A stretch of 45,512 bases of DNA from Rubrivivax sp. Lineage in GTDB: Bacteria; Pseudomonadota; Gammaproteobacteria; Burkholderiales; Burkholderiaceae_C. Location: the NCBI GenBank assembly GCA_020248945.1, contig JADCGQ010000034.1:1-45512 (forward strand), in the 5' to 3' direction. The notes beneath the pieces are model-generated. The model ran no database searches, had not been told where the DNA came from, and saw only the letters and a list, made by a program, of their open reading frames with translations. The position numbers were made by a program, and so were the translations under genes. Shown here piece after piece: positions 16,239 to 25,545 of the stretch. The stretch's first letter is position 1. Each line of letters opens with the position of its first letter.

Positions 16239-16433
16239 TCAGGCCGGGGCGTAGCCGGCCTCGGCCAGCAGCGCGGCGAGGGCCTCGCGCGGCAGCGTCG
16301 ATTCCACCGCCACCTGCTTGCTGGCCGGGTCGGCCTGCACCTCGGCCGCGGGGTCGGCCGCCTGCACGGCCTCGGTGACGGCGCGCACGCAGTGGCCGCA
16401 GCTCAGGTTGGGGATCGAGAAGTCGTGGTTCAT
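16239..16433 (-). CDS. CopZ-like heavy-metal-binding chaperone
   Basis: A 64-residue single HMA domain: beta strand [11 protein letters not shown] with the metal-binding CxxC, followed by helices and [21 protein letters not shown]. Such proteins carry Cu(I) in the cytoplasm and deliver it to P1B ATPases. The context agrees: it is divergent from a CopA-type ATPase. Its ATG (16433-16431) lies on the same CATG as the ATG proposed for the ATPase (16432-16434), so either the two genes have overlapping divergent starts or the ATPase starts further in. No MerR-type dyad was recognised nearby. Confidence 0.88.
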   Translation of the reverse strand: MNHDFSIPNLSCGHCVRAVTEAVQAADPAAEVQADPASKQVAVESTLPREALAALLAEAGYAPA

Positions 16434-18957
16434 GGCGAGTGGGCAGCAGGGCCAGGAGGCGCAGGAGGACAATGACCCGACTGTGCCACCGACCCCGACC
16501 CTGCCTGCTGAGCTGGCGCAAGACTGGCCCATCGAGGGCATGACGTGCGCCTCGTGCACGGCGCGGGTCGAAAAGGCCGCGCGGGCGCTGCCCGGCGTGG
16601 CCGAGGCGCAGGTGAACCTGGCCACCGAGACGCTGTCGGTGTGGCCGGGCGCGGGCTTCGATGCCACGGCGCTGGAACACGCCATCGAGCGCGCCGGCTA
16701 CGCGGCACCCACCCGGCTGCTGACGCTGGCGGTGCAGGGCATGACCTGCGCCAGCTGCGTGGGCCGCGTCGAGAAGGCACTGGCCCAGGTGCCGGGCGTG
16801 GTGGAGGCCAGCGTGAACCTGGCCACCGAGACGGCGCAGGTGCGCCTGCGCGGCCGCGGCGACGAGGCCGCGCAGATCGCCACGCTGGTGGCGGCCGTGG
16901 TGGCGGCGGGTTACCAGGCCACCAAGGCCAGCGACGACGGCACCGCCCCCGCGCCCCGCGAACGGCTGAGCGAAGGCGCGCGCGTGCTGATCGCCGCGCT
17001 GCTGTCGGCCCCGCTGATCGGGCCGATGCTGCTGCTGCCCTTTGCCGGTGCCGGCGCGATGCACGCCGCCATGCCCCCGGCGCTGTGGCAGTGGCTGCTG
17101 GCCACGCCGGTGCAGTTCGTGCTCGGCGCGCGCTTCTACCGCGCCGGATGGGGTGCCCTGCGCGCCGGCACCGGCAACATGGACCTGCTGGTGAGCCTGG
17201 GCACCAGCGCCGCCTACGGCCTGAGCCTGTGGCAGTGGCTGGTGGTGGGCGACGAGCACACCCTGTACTTCGAAAGCTCGGCTGTCGTCATCACGCTGGT
17301 GCTGCTGGGCAAGTGGCTGGAAGCCCGCGCGCGCAAGCAGACCACCGCCGCCATCCAGGCCCTGCGTGCCTTGCGGCCCGACACCGCCCGCGTGCTGCGC
17401 CAGGGCGCCGAGCTCACCGTGCCGGTGGCCGAGCTCGTGCGCGGCGACCTGTTGGTGGTGCGCGCCGGCGAGCGCCTGCCCGCCGACGGCGTGGTGACCG
17501 AGGGCACGAGCGCCGTCGACGAGAGCATGCTCACCGGCGAGAGCCTGCCGGTGCCCCGCAGCGTGGGCGACCGCGTCACCGGCGGCAGCCTCAACGGCGA
17601 GGGCCTGCTGCAGGTGCGGGCCACGGCGCTGGGGGCCGAGGGCCTGCTGGCGCGCATCGTGCGGCTGGTGGAGACGGCCCAGGGCCGAAAGGCGCCGATC
17701 CAGCGCCTGGTGGACCGCGTCAGCGCTGTCTTCGTGCCCGTGGTGGTGGGCGTGGCGCTGCTGGCGCTGCTGGGCTGGGGCCTGGGCACCGGCGACTGGA
17801 CGGCGGGCGTGCTCAATGCCGTGGCCGTGCTCGTGATCGCGTGCCCTTGCGCGCTGGGCCTGGCCACGCCCGCGGCCATCATGGCCGGCACGGGCGTGGC
17901 GGCGCGGCGCGGCGTGCTCGTGAAGGACGCCGAGGCGCTGGAGCGTGCGCACGCCGTGCAGGTGGTGGCCTGGGACAAGACCGGCACGCTGACCGAAGGC
18001 CGCCCGCGCGTGGTGGCGCAGGGTGCCGCGGGTGACGCGGGTAACGCCGCGGCCTTGTCCGACGAGGCCTTGCGTGCCGCGGCCGCCGCGCTGCAGGCAG
18101 CAAGCACGCACCCGCTCGCGCGCGCGCTGCAAGACGCCGCCGCCGGCCTGCCGCTGCCTGCCGCCACGGCGGTGAAGATCGTCGCCGGCAAGGGCGTCGA
18201 GGGCCTCATCGACGGCCGCCGGGCCTGCCTGGGCAGCGCGCCCTGGATGGCCGCCCTCGGTGTCGACCTGCAGCCCGTGCAGGTGGCGGTGGCGGCGCAG
18301 CAGGCCCAGCGGCGCAGCGTGTCCTACCTGGCCTGGGCCGATGGCGCAGGCGCGCTGCAGCTGGCCGGCTGGCTGGCCTTCGGCGATCGCGCCAAGGCCG
18401 GCGCCGCCGAGGCCATCGCCACGCTGGCGAAACAGGGCGTGCGCTCGGTGCTGATCTCGGGCGACAACGCCGGCGCGGCGCGCCACCTGGCGGCCGAACT
18501 CGGCATCACCGAGGTCCATGCCGAGGTGCTGCCGGCCGACAAGGCACGGCTCGTGGGCACGCTGCGCGAGGGGCTCGACGCCGGCCGCGCAGTGGCCATG
18601 GTGGGCGACGGCGTCAACGACGCGCCAGCGCTGGCCGCTGCCGATGTCGGCATTGCCATGGCACCCGCCGACGGGGGCATGGCGGGCAGCGATGTGGCTC
18701 TGCACGCCGCGGGCATCACCTTGCTGCGCGGCGACCCGCGCTCGGTGGCCGATGCGCTCGACATCAGCCGCCGCACGCACGCCAAGATCCGCCAGAACCT
18801 GTTCTGGGCCTTCGCCTTCAACGCCATCGGCATACCGGCCGCGGCACTGGGCTACCTGAGCCCGGTGATCGCCGGTGCGGCGATGGCGCTGAGCAGCGTG
18901 TTCGTGGTGAGCAACGCGCTCATGCTGTCGCGCTGGCGCGGCGCCGACCGCGGCTGA
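16432..18957 (+). CDS. copA: CopA-type P1B heavy-metal ATPase
   Basis: An 841-residue Cu(I)-type exporting ATPase of the inner membrane. Two N-terminal HMA domains (each GMTCASC) precede the transmembrane helices, actuator motif LTGES, metal-site motif CPC ([13 protein letters not shown]), phosphorylation motif DKTGT (Asp515), and hinge GDGVND. CPC together with C-terminal NALMLSRWR marks the P1B-1 (copper/silver) group. The start is uncertain: ATG at 16432 gives a low-complexity N-terminus ([11 protein letters not shown]) and overlaps the divergent CopZ start; GTG at 16483 gives [11 protein letters not shown], preceded by AGGAGG but 15 bases away. Its 3' end overlaps the convergent LysR gene by 38 bases. 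Confidence 0.92.
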   Translation: MASGQQGQEAQEDNDPTVPPTPTLPAELAQDWPIEGMTCASCTARVEKAARALPGVAEAQVNLATETLSVWPGAGFDATALEHAIERAGYAAPTRLLTLAVQGMTCASCVGRVEKALAQVPGVVEASVNLATETAQVRLRGRGDEAAQIATLVAAVVAAGYQATKASDDGTAPAPRERLSEGARVLIAALLSAPLIGPMLLLPFAGAGAMHAAMPPALWQWLLATPVQFVLGARFYRAGWGALRAGTGNMDLLVSLGTSAAYGLSLWQWLVVGDEHTLYFESSAVVITLVLLGKWLEARARKQTTAAIQALRALRPDTARVLRQGAELTVPVAELVRGDLLVVRAGERLPADGVVTEGTSAVDESMLTGESLPVPRSVGDRVTGGSLNGEGLLQVRATALGAEGLLARIVRLVETAQGRKAPIQRLVDRVSAVFVPVVVGVALLALLGWGLGTGDWTAGVLNAVAVLVIACPCALGLATPAAIMAGTGVAARRGVLVKDAEALERAHAVQVVAWDKTGTLTEGRPRVVAQGAAGDAGNAAALSDEALRAAAAALQAASTHPLARALQDAAAGLPLPAATAVKIVAGKGVEGLIDGRRACLGSAPWMAALGVDLQPVQVAVAAQQAQRRSVSYLAWADGAGALQLAGWLAFGDRAKAGAAEAIATLAKQGVRSVLISGDNAGAARHLAAELGITEVHAEVLPADKARLVGTLREGLDAGRAVAMVGDGVNDAPALAAADVGIAMAPADGGMAGSDVALHAAGITLLRGDPRSVADALDISRRTHAKIRQNLFWAFAFNAIGIPAAALGYLSPVIAGAAMALSSVFVVSNALMLSRWRGADRG

Positions 18958-19879
18958 GCCCCGCGGCCGGCGCGAGCGTGGCCGCGGTGCGCCGTGCCAG
19001 CTCCAGGAAGCGCAGGCTCAGCGCGTCGTCGTTGTTCCGGTGCCAGGCCAGGGTGATGGGTGCCTCGAGCGCGGGGTCGGCCGGCAGGTCGCGGTAGACC
19101 ACCGAGTGCGGATGCGTGCCGCGCATCGACGCCGGCACAATGGACACGCCGCTGCCCGAGGCCACGAGGTTGATGTTGGACATCATGCGTTCCACCTCGG
19201 CCGCGACCTGCACCGCCACGCCGAGCTGCTGCAGCCGCGTCAGCAGGTTGGCGTACAGGCCGGGCGCGCCGGGCCGGCGCACGAGGATCAGCTTTTCGTC
19301 CTGCAGCGCCTGCAAGGGCACCACGGCCGAGGGTTTGTGCTGCCGCGCGATCGGGTGGCCCACCGGCAGGGCCAGCACGGCCGGTTCGGTGAGCAGCGTC
19401 TCGAAGCACACGCCCTCGGGGCGCGCCACCGGCACGCGCAGGAATCCCACCTCGATGCGCCGCGCCGCGATCGATTCGATGATCTCGGCGGCATTGGCCT
19501 CGCCGATGCGCAGCTCCACGCCGGGCTGCGTGGCCCGGCACTCGCGCAGCACGCGCGGCGTGAAGGCGTGCGCCGCCGCCGAGCTGGTGAAGGCCACGCC
19601 CAGCGTGCCGGCGTGCCCCGCGGCCACGCGCTGCATGCGCGCGGCCAGGCGGTCGAACTGCTCGACCAGCGCCCGGGCGCCGGCCAGCAGCTCGCGGCCC
19701 GGCGGCGTGATCAACACGCCCTTGGCGTGGCGCTCGAACAGGCGCACCCCGAGCTCGGTTTCGAGGGCGCGGATCTGCTGGCTCAGTGGCGGCTGCTGCA
19801 TGCCCAGGCGCGCGGCGGCCCGCGTCACGTGGCCGGTGTCGGCCACCGTCAGAAAGCAGCGCAGGCGGTGGATGTCCAT
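18920..19879 (-). CDS. LysR-family transcriptional regulator
   Basis: A 319-residue LysR-type regulator. The N-terminal winged HTH ([19 protein letters not shown], with [11 protein letters not shown] as recognition region) is followed by a substrate-binding-like domain of two lobes starting near [12 protein letters not shown]. It resembles the CatM/BenM-type subgroup in its HTH, but the effector cannot be told. It is divergent from the SGNH hydrolase operon (19982 onward), the classic arrangement for a LysR target, with a short dyad GAACTG-G-CAGTTC between them. Its 3' end overlaps copA by 38 bases on the opposite strand. Confidence 0.92.
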   Translation of the reverse strand: MDIHRLRCFLTVADTGHVTRAAARLGMQQPPLSQQIRALETELGVRLFERHAKGVLITPPGRELLAGARALVEQFDRLAARMQRVAAGHAGTLGVAFTSSAAAHAFTPRVLRECRATQPGVELRIGEANAAEIIESIAARRIEVGFLRVPVARPEGVCFETLLTEPAVLALPVGHPIARQHKPSAVVPLQALQDEKLILVRRPGAPGLYANLLTRLQQLGVAVQVAAEVERMMSNINLVASGSGVSIVPASMRGTHPHSVVYRDLPADPALEAPITLAWHRNNDDALSLRFLELARRTAATLAPAAGLSRGRRRASATA

Positions 19880-19894
19880 ATCGATCTCGTATCG

Positions 19895-19922
19895 GAACTG
19901 GCAGTTCGGCGTATTTGAACTG
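19895..19922. promoter_or_regulatory. Putative LysR-type operator
   Basis: A perfect dyad GAACTG (19895-19900), one base, CAGTTC (19902-19907) lies 16-28 bases upstream of the LysR gene start, and a further GAACTG stands at 19917-19922. Arrayed half-sites in the divergent region between a LysR gene and its neighbour are typical for this family. The assignment rests on position and symmetry alone. Confidence 0.45.
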
Positions 19923-19981
19923 ATGGCGCATGGCGCGTAGCGTGCCGGCCCAGAACAGCCTCATTTCCCGGAGACAACCCC

Positions 19982-21199
19982 ATGATCCGTTCCACGCTGG
20001 CCCTGGCGGCCTTGCTGTTGCCCCCGGCCCTGGCGCAGGCCGCGCCGACCTCCATCCTCTTCGTCGGCAACAGCTTCACCTTCGGGCGAGTCGACCCGGT
20101 GATGAGCTACAACGCAGCGAACGTTCGCGACCTGACTGCACCGATGTTCGCGACCAACCCCATCGGCAGCAACGCGTACGAGCCGCGACCCTGGGGTGGC
20201 GTGGCGGGCATCTTCGAGAAGCTCACGGTCCAGGCCGGGCTCGACTACGAGGTCGCCATGTCGACCCGGAACGCGGCCTCCCTGCGCGGACACTTCCTCA
20301 ACACCAACCCTGCGGGGTGGGATCTGCGCGGCAACATCGGCTCGCAGACCTGGGACCAGGTGGTGCTGCAGGAGCAGAGCGACGAGCCTCTCACCCGCCG
20401 GGGCAGCGTCGGCAACCCCGCCTGGTTCACGAACTATGTCGACAAGATCGAGGACTTCATCCACCAGGGCGCGGCGCAAAGCTACTTCGAGCGCGACTTC
20501 TTCCCCGGTGCTACCGAGGCAGCTCGCGCGAGCGCCTGCCGGGCTGCGACGGGTGCGTCGCTGGCCACTTGCAACACACAACGCGACATTCCGGCCAACA
20601 GCAATGCCAGCGCCGACACCGAGGTCTTCCTGTACCAGACCTGGGCGAGGCCGAACTTCGTCGACGGGGCGTTCCGCACCGTGACCGACGAAACCACAGG
20701 CGTCGTGACGCGCACCACCACGCCCGCGACCACCTACTTCCCGACGCTGGAAGCGATGACGAACGAACTGCGCTTGTCCTTCGACAACGCGGCGCTCAGC
20801 GCGGCGGCCGACGGCACTGGTGGCATCACCGCCGTGGCCCCGGTCGGTGAGGCCTTCATGCGCGCTGTGCTCGAGGGCACGGCCACGCGCGACATGTGGG
20901 CGGCCGATGCCGCCACCGACGGCCTCATCGACCTTTGGTTCGACGACGGCCTGCACGCCAGCAAGTACGGCTCCTACCTGAGCGCACTCACGCTGTTCGG
21001 CCGCATCACCGGCGTCAACCCGTTTTCGCTGGGCGCGGGCGAGATCGCGGCGCGCGAACTGGGCATCAGCGCCCGTGACGCGGTGGCGCTGCAGCGCATC
21101 GCGGCGCGGGAGCTGGGCTTTGCGGTGCCGCTGCCGGGCAGCGCGCTGCTGGCCCTGGCCGGCCTGGCCTTGATGGCCGGCCTGCGCCGCCGCGCATGA
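19982..21199 (+). CDS. SGNH-like hydrolase with PEP-CTERM sorting signal
   Basis: A 405-residue secreted protein. A signal peptide (LALAALLLPPALAQA) is followed by block I of the SGNH/GDSL hydrolases, ILFVGNSFTFG, with probable nucleophile Ser31, and near the C-terminus by FDDGLHASKYGSYL supplying the DxxH catalytic pair. The extreme C-terminus, PLPGSALLALAGLALMAGLR then RRA, is a PEP-CTERM-type signal (Pro-containing motif, hydrophobic helix, basic tail) recognised by exosortase, so the protein is probably processed and displayed or released with exopolysaccharide. Likely an esterase or deacetylase acting on a surface glycan. It is divergent from LysR and overlaps the next gene by four bases (ATGA). 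Confidence 0.8.
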   Translation: MIRSTLALAALLLPPALAQAAPTSILFVGNSFTFGRVDPVMSYNAANVRDLTAPMFATNPIGSNAYEPRPWGGVAGIFEKLTVQAGLDYEVAMSTRNAASLRGHFLNTNPAGWDLRGNIGSQTWDQVVLQEQSDEPLTRRGSVGNPAWFTNYVDKIEDFIHQGAAQSYFERDFFPGATEAARASACRAATGASLATCNTQRDIPANSNASADTEVFLYQTWARPNFVDGAFRTVTDETTGVVTRTTTPATTYFPTLEAMTNELRLSFDNAALSAAADGTGGITAVAPVGEAFMRAVLEGTATRDMWAADAATDGLIDLWFDDGLHASKYGSYLSALTLFGRITGVNPFSLGAGEIAARELGISARDAVALQRIAARELGFAVPLPGSALLALAGLALMAGLRRRA

Positions 21200-22524
21200 A
21201 GGCGCTGGCCGCCCTGCTGCTGCCGGCGCTGCTGCTGGCCGGCTGCGCCACGCAGGCTCCGGAGCCACCCGCAGCACCCGAAGCCGCACCGCAGGCCATG
21301 GCCTGCCCGGCCGAGCTGCCCGCCGGCACGCGCTGCCTGGGCGGCCGCGACAGCGCCGGCGCGCATGTGCTGATCGCCATGCCCGCCAACTGGAGCGGCG
21401 TGCTCGTGCTGCACGCCCATGGCGGCCCGCTGCTCGGCGAGCCGCGGCCCGAGCGCGCGGTGGAAGACCTCAAGCGCTGGGCCGTGATGGTGAAGGCCGG
21501 CCACGCCTGGGCGGGCAGCACCTTCCACCAAGGCGGCGTGGCCGTGCGCGCCGCGGCCGAGGACACCGAGCGCCTGCGCCGCATCTTCATCGAGCATGTG
21601 GCCAAGCCGCGCCGCACCGTGCTGCACGGCCAGAGCTGGGGCGCCAGCGTGGCCGCCAAGGGCGCCGAGATGTTCACCGGCACGCCACGGGCGCGGCCTT
21701 ACGACGCCGTGCTGCTGACCAGCGGCGTGCTCGGCGGCGGCACGCGCAGCTACGACTTCCGGCTCGATCTGCGCGTGATCTACCAGCACCTGTGCCGCAA
21801 CCACCCGCGGCCCGACGAGCCGAGCTATCCGCTGTGGATGGGCCTGCCCGAAGGCAGCACGATGACGCAGGCCGATCTGGCGGTGCGCACGCGCGAGTGC
21901 CTGGGCCTGGGCCTGCCGGCCGCGCAGCGCACGCCCGAGCAGGCGCGCAGGCTCAAGGCCATCGCCGCGCTCGTGCGCGTGCCCGAGAGCAGCGTGCAGG
22001 GTCATCTGAACTGGGGCACCTTCCACTTCCGCGAGATCGCGCAGCGCCGCGGCGGCAAGCCGGTGTTCGGCAACATCGGCGCGGTGTACGCGGGCAGCGG
22101 CGACGAGGCCCTCGACCGCGAGATCAACGCCAGCGTGCCCCGCTACGCCGCCGACCCCGAGGCGGTGCGCGCCTTCGCGGCCGACACCGACCTCGAAGGC
22201 CGCATCGGCGTGCCGGTGCTCAGCCTGCATGCGGTGAACGACCCCGTCGCCTTCGTCGAACTGCAGCACCACTTCCGGGGCGTCATGCAGCGCGGTGGCA
22301 GCGGCGATCGGCTGGTGCAGGTCTACACCGAGCACGCCGAGCACAGCTACCTCGCCGACGCGCTGTACGTGGTGGCGGTGCAGCAGCTGCTGGCCTGGGC
22401 CGAAGGCGGCGCGAAGCCGTCGCCGGCCTCGATGGCGGCGGCCTGCGACGCGAACTGCCGGCTCGTCGGCGCGTTCGAGCCCCTGCCGCTGGAGCGGCGC
22501 GTGCCGGCCAGACAGCGGCCTTGA
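21196..22524 (+). CDS. Lipoprotein alpha/beta hydrolase
   Basis: A 442-residue envelope hydrolase. The N-terminus is a lipoprotein signal with lipobox LLLAGC (Cys17). The fold follows with VLVLHAHGGPLL (oxyanion-hole region), the nucleophile elbow HGQSWGAS (Ser147), and a probable catalytic His in EHAEHSYLAD near the C-terminus. The substrate is unknown; family members include peptidase- and esterase-like enzymes. It starts inside the stop of the SGNH gene (ATGA) and its own stop shares one base with the SDR start, so the three are translated together. Two extracytoplasmic hydrolases in one operon suggest a joint action on a polymer or ester outside the cytoplasm. Confidence 0.82.
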   Translation: MKALAALLLPALLLAGCATQAPEPPAAPEAAPQAMACPAELPAGTRCLGGRDSAGAHVLIAMPANWSGVLVLHAHGGPLLGEPRPERAVEDLKRWAVMVKAGHAWAGSTFHQGGVAVRAAAEDTERLRRIFIEHVAKPRRTVLHGQSWGASVAAKGAEMFTGTPRARPYDAVLLTSGVLGGGTRSYDFRLDLRVIYQHLCRNHPRPDEPSYPLWMGLPEGSTMTQADLAVRTRECLGLGLPAAQRTPEQARRLKAIAALVRVPESSVQGHLNWGTFHFREIAQRRGGKPVFGNIGAVYAGSGDEALDREINASVPRYAADPEAVRAFAADTDLEGRIGVPVLSLHAVNDPVAFVELQHHFRGVMQRGGSGDRLVQVYTEHAEHSYLADALYVVAVQQLLAWAEGGAKPSPASMAAACDANCRLVGAFEPLPLERRVPARQRP

Positions 22525-23438
22525 TGGCGCCGGTGCTCGTTACCGGTGCCGGCAGCGGCATCGGTCTGGCCATCGTGCAGGCCCTGCGCGCGGCCGGGCA
22601 GCCGGTGTGGGCCGCCGCCCGCCGCGAAACGCATCTGCAGCAACTGGCCGCGCTCGGCGCCTGGCCGCTGCGGCTGGACGTGCGCGAGCCCGCCCAGGTG
22701 CGGGCCGCCGCCGCCACGGTGATGGCGCATCTGCACGAACGAGGGCAAGGCCTGGCCGGCCTCGTGCACAACGCCGGGGTCGGCGGCATCGCGCCACTCG
22801 CGGGCTGGCCCGACGACGACCTGCTCGCGCTCTTCGACACCAACGTCTTCGGCCCGCACCGCCTGACGAACGCGCTGCTGCCGGCGCTCTTGGCCGCGCG
22901 CGGGCGCATCGTCTGCATCGGCTCGATGGGCGGCAGCATCACGTCGCCGACGATGGGCCCGTACACGATGAGCAAGCACGCGCTCGAGGCCTATGCCGAG
23001 TGCCTGCGGCAGGAGCTGGCGCCGCAAGGCGTGGCGGTGAGCATCGTGCAGCCGGGGGCCGTGGCCACCGACATCGGCGAGAACGGCCGCGAAGGCAACC
23101 TGGCGCGGCTGGCGGCCACGCCGCCGCCCTTCGACACGCTGGCAGCGGCCGTGGCCGATTCCATTCGTGCACCGTCGGCGCCGGACCCTGCAGCGCCAGA
23201 GTCCGCGCGCAATCGGCGTTATGCCGCGCCCGCGGCCGTGGCCGAGGTGGTGATGCAGGCATTGCAGGCACCCGAGCCGCAGGCGCGCTACCTGGTGGGC
23301 ACACGCTGGGAGAGCGACCGCGTCGTCGAGGCGCTGCTGGCGCGCCTGATCGATGCCGCGACCAGCCCTTCTCAGGCCCTGGCCGAAGACGAACTCGTGG
23401 CGCGCCTGCGCGCAGCCTGGCGCAGCCGCGGCGGCTGA
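22524..23438 (+). CDS. Short-chain dehydrogenase/reductase
   Basis: A 304-residue cytoplasmic NAD(P)-dependent oxidoreductase of the classical SDR family. The Rossmann motif TGAGSGIG is at residues 7-14, followed by HNAG (NNAG variant, 82-85) and the catalytic Ser134, Tyr147 and Lys151 (GPYTMSKHA). The C-terminal part of about 100 residues is longer than in minimal SDRs, resembling the extension of retinol-dehydrogenase-like members. The ATG shares a base with the preceding hydrolase stop. It is the last gene of the SGNH - lipoprotein hydrolase - SDR operon, and its stop abuts that of the convergent kinase gene in the palindrome TGATCA (23436-23441). Confidence 0.9.
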   Translation: MAPVLVTGAGSGIGLAIVQALRAAGQPVWAAARRETHLQQLAALGAWPLRLDVREPAQVRAAAATVMAHLHERGQGLAGLVHNAGVGGIAPLAGWPDDDLLALFDTNVFGPHRLTNALLPALLAARGRIVCIGSMGGSITSPTMGPYTMSKHALEAYAECLRQELAPQGVAVSIVQPGAVATDIGENGREGNLARLAATPPPFDTLAAAVADSIRAPSAPDPAAPESARNRRYAAPAAVAEVVMQALQAPEPQARYLVGTRWESDRVVEALLARLIDAATSPSQALAEDELVARLRAAWRSRGG

Positions 23439-24758
23439 TCAGCCCGCGCTTGCGGCCGCGGGCCGCCACACCATCGCCACCTCGAGCCCGGGTTGCGCGC
23501 CGCGGATGCGCAACTCGCCGCCGTGCGCCTGCGCCACCTGCCGGCACAGGTGCAGGCCCAGGCCCACGCCGCCGGCGCTGCGCGTGCGCGCGGCATCGGG
23601 GCGGTGGAAGGGCTCGCCCAGGCGCGACAGCTGGTCTTGTGGCACGCCGGGGCCGTGGTCGCGCAGGCCCAGGGCCCAGCGGCCGTCGGGCTCGGGGCGC
23701 AAGAACAGCACCGGTGGCACCGACGCGCCCACGGCATGCCGGCGCGCGTTGGTGACCAGGTTGCGCAGCATCAGCTTCACCCGCGTCTCGTCGAGCGCGG
23801 TGCGCGCGGGCTCGACGCCGAGGTCGAGTGCCAGGCCCTCGTCGGCGGCCAGTGTGCGCAGCAGCGCCGCCAGGTCCAGTGGCGCCGCCTGCAGCGCCGC
23901 GTGGCCCTGCTGAAGGCGTTCGCTCTCCAGCAGCGTGGCCACGAGGTCGCGCATCTCGGCCAGGTCGCGCAGCAGCGCCTCGCGCTCGGGGGTCTCGTCC
24001 AGCAGCTCGGCGTTGACGCGGGCGCGCGTGAGCGGGCTGCGCAGCTCGTGGCTGATGGCCAGCAGCAGCGTGCGCTTGGCCTCCAGCATGCCGGCCAGGC
24101 TGCCGGCCATGCCGTCGATGCGCGTGGCCAGCGCGCCGAGCTCGTCGTCGCGCAGCCGGCCCTTCGGCGCGAAGTGGGCGATCGGCTGCGCGAACTGGCC
24201 CTCGGTGTAGGCGGCGACACCGGCGCCGATGGCGTCGAGCGGCTTGAGCAGGTGGCGCACCGCCAGGTAGGCCAGGCCGGTGATGACGAGCAGCGCCGCC
24301 ACCGCGAACCAGCCCAGCCCGCGCGGGCGCTGCTCGTCGGGTGGCGCGACGAGCCCGAAGCGCAGCACATGGCCGTCGGCCAGCGTGCGCGTGAGGCCCC
24401 AGCTGCGCGGGCCATGGTCACGGTCGGCATCGTCGTCGCGCTTGTAGCGGTCGCTTCCGGGGTGGCTGTCGAAGCGCACCACGGGCCCTTCGATGCGCAC
24501 CGTCACCGGCAGCCGCGCGACGATGGCCTGCGCCCGCGCCGCATCGGGCGGCGTGCCGATCTCGGCGGCCAGCTTGTCGACGTAATCGGCCACGAGCGGC
24601 TGCGCATAGCCCTGCCAGCCGCCCTGCAGCGCCTGCCGCAGCGTGCCCAGCAGCAGCACGCCCATGGCCAGCGTCAGCAGCAGGAACAGCGCCAGGAGCC
24701 GCGACTTCAGGCTGTGGCGAAAGCGGTGCACGGCCGCGCGCAGGCTGAGTGGGGGCAT
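23439..24758 (-). CDS. Sensor histidine kinase (module 2)
   Basis: A 439-residue membrane kinase, partner of the regulator 16 bases upstream. A first membrane segment (LLALFLLLTLAMGVLLLG), a periplasmic loop of about 100 residues and a second segment (WFAVAALLVITGLAYLAV) are followed by HAMP, His237 (LAISHELRSPLTRARV), N box (RNLVTNARRHA), and G boxes (DHGPGVP, GVGLGLHLC). ATG at 24758 (MPPLSLRAA) avoids overlap with the regulator; ATG at 24794 would overlap it by 20 bases. The Spy/regulator/kinase order on the minus strand duplicates module 1 at 11484-14295. Confidence 0.92.
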   Translation of the reverse strand: MPPLSLRAAVHRFRHSLKSRLLALFLLLTLAMGVLLLGTLRQALQGGWQGYAQPLVADYVDKLAAEIGTPPDAARAQAIVARLPVTVRIEGPVVRFDSHPGSDRYKRDDDADRDHGPRSWGLTRTLADGHVLRFGLVAPPDEQRPRGLGWFAVAALLVITGLAYLAVRHLLKPLDAIGAGVAAYTEGQFAQPIAHFAPKGRLRDDELGALATRIDGMAGSLAGMLEAKRTLLLAISHELRSPLTRARVNAELLDETPEREALLRDLAEMRDLVATLLESERLQQGHAALQAAPLDLAALLRTLAADEGLALDLGVEPARTALDETRVKLMLRNLVTNARRHAVGASVPPVLFLRPEPDGRWALGLRDHGPGVPQDQLSRLGEPFHRPDAARTRSAGGVGLGLHLCRQVAQAHGGELRIRGAQPGLEVAMVWRPAAASAG

Positions 24759-24774
24759 CTTGGGCGGGCGCCGC

Positions 24775-25521
24775 TCACACGCGCACGCCGGCAAACAGGT
24801 AGCCGGCGTTGCGCAAGGTGTGGATCAGGTCCAGCGGCTCGAGCTTGCGGCGCAGCCGGCTGATGAGGATGTCGACGGCGCGGCTGTGGATGTCTTCGGC
24901 CGCGTGGCCGCGCAGCCGCGCGAGGATGTCGTCACGGCTGAACACGCGGCCTGGCGTGGCCGCCAGCAGCACGAGCAGCTCGAACTCGGTGCCGGTGAGC
25001 TCGACTGCGCGGCCGTCGGCCGTGACGCTGCGGCGCGCGAGGTCGATCTCCAGCCGCTCGAAGCGCAGCGGCGCGGGGGTGTCGGCGGCGGCGCTGGCCG
25101 CCGGGGCCGTGGCTGGGGCGGCAGTGCGCCGCCACACCGTCTGCAGCCGCGCCAGCAGTTCGCGCGGCTCGAAGGGCTTGGGCAGGTAGTCGTCGGCACC
25201 GAGCTCCAGGCCGACGACGCGGTCCATCACGTCGCCGCGCGCGGTGAGCATCACCAGCGGCAGCGTGGCCAGCGGCGGCGGCTCGCGGCGGAGTTGCCGG
25301 CAGAGCTCGAAGCCGTCCATCTCGGGCAGCATCACGTCCAGCAGCGCGGCGTCGAAGCCGCCCTTCACGCCCGGCGTGCGCAGCAGCGCCAGCGCGTCGC
25401 TCGGGCGCGTGGCCTGCTGCATCTCGATGCCGTGGCGGCGGAAGAAGGCCGCCAGTGGCGGGCCGAGCGCCTCGTCGTCGTCGACGAGAAGCAGCCGGCG
25501 GGTCGCGGGCGGGGTGGTCAT
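24775..25521 (-). CDS. OmpR-family response regulator (module 2)
   Basis: A 248-residue two-component regulator with receiver acidic residues VDDDE, phospho-acceptor Asp62 (LLDVMLPEMDG), LTARGD and PKPFEPRELL, an Ala/Thr/Pro-rich linker (about 130-152), and an OmpR-type winged helix ending DILISRLRRKLEP then IHTLRNAGYLFAG. CpxR-like regulators share this ending. It follows the second Spy-like gene by 24 bases and precedes its kinase by 16, so the three form one operon. Short direct repeats upstream of the Spy-like gene (26107-26122) are a candidate binding site. Confidence 0.93.
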   Translation of the reverse strand: MTTPPATRRLLLVDDDEALGPPLAAFFRRHGIEMQQATRPSDALALLRTPGVKGGFDAALLDVMLPEMDGFELCRQLRREPPPLATLPLVMLTARGDVMDRVVGLELGADDYLPKPFEPRELLARLQTVWRRTAAPATAPAASAAADTPAPLRFERLEIDLARRSVTADGRAVELTGTEFELLVLLAATPGRVFSRDDILARLRGHAAEDIHSRAVDILISRLRRKLEPLDLIHTLRNAGYLFAGVRV

Positions 25522-25545
25522 CGAGCAATGCTACGGTTTGCCGGG

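Noticed and set aside
15543..16475. A 310-codon plus-strand open frame opposite MATE and DUF1289 genes
   Set aside because: Shadow frame, Gly/Arg/Ala-rich without domains; the minus-strand genes have clear signatures.
16165..18780. An 871-codon minus-strand open frame opposite copA
   Set aside because: It is a His/Gln/Ala/Gly-rich antisense shadow without family features, while the plus strand encodes an unmistakable P1B ATPase.
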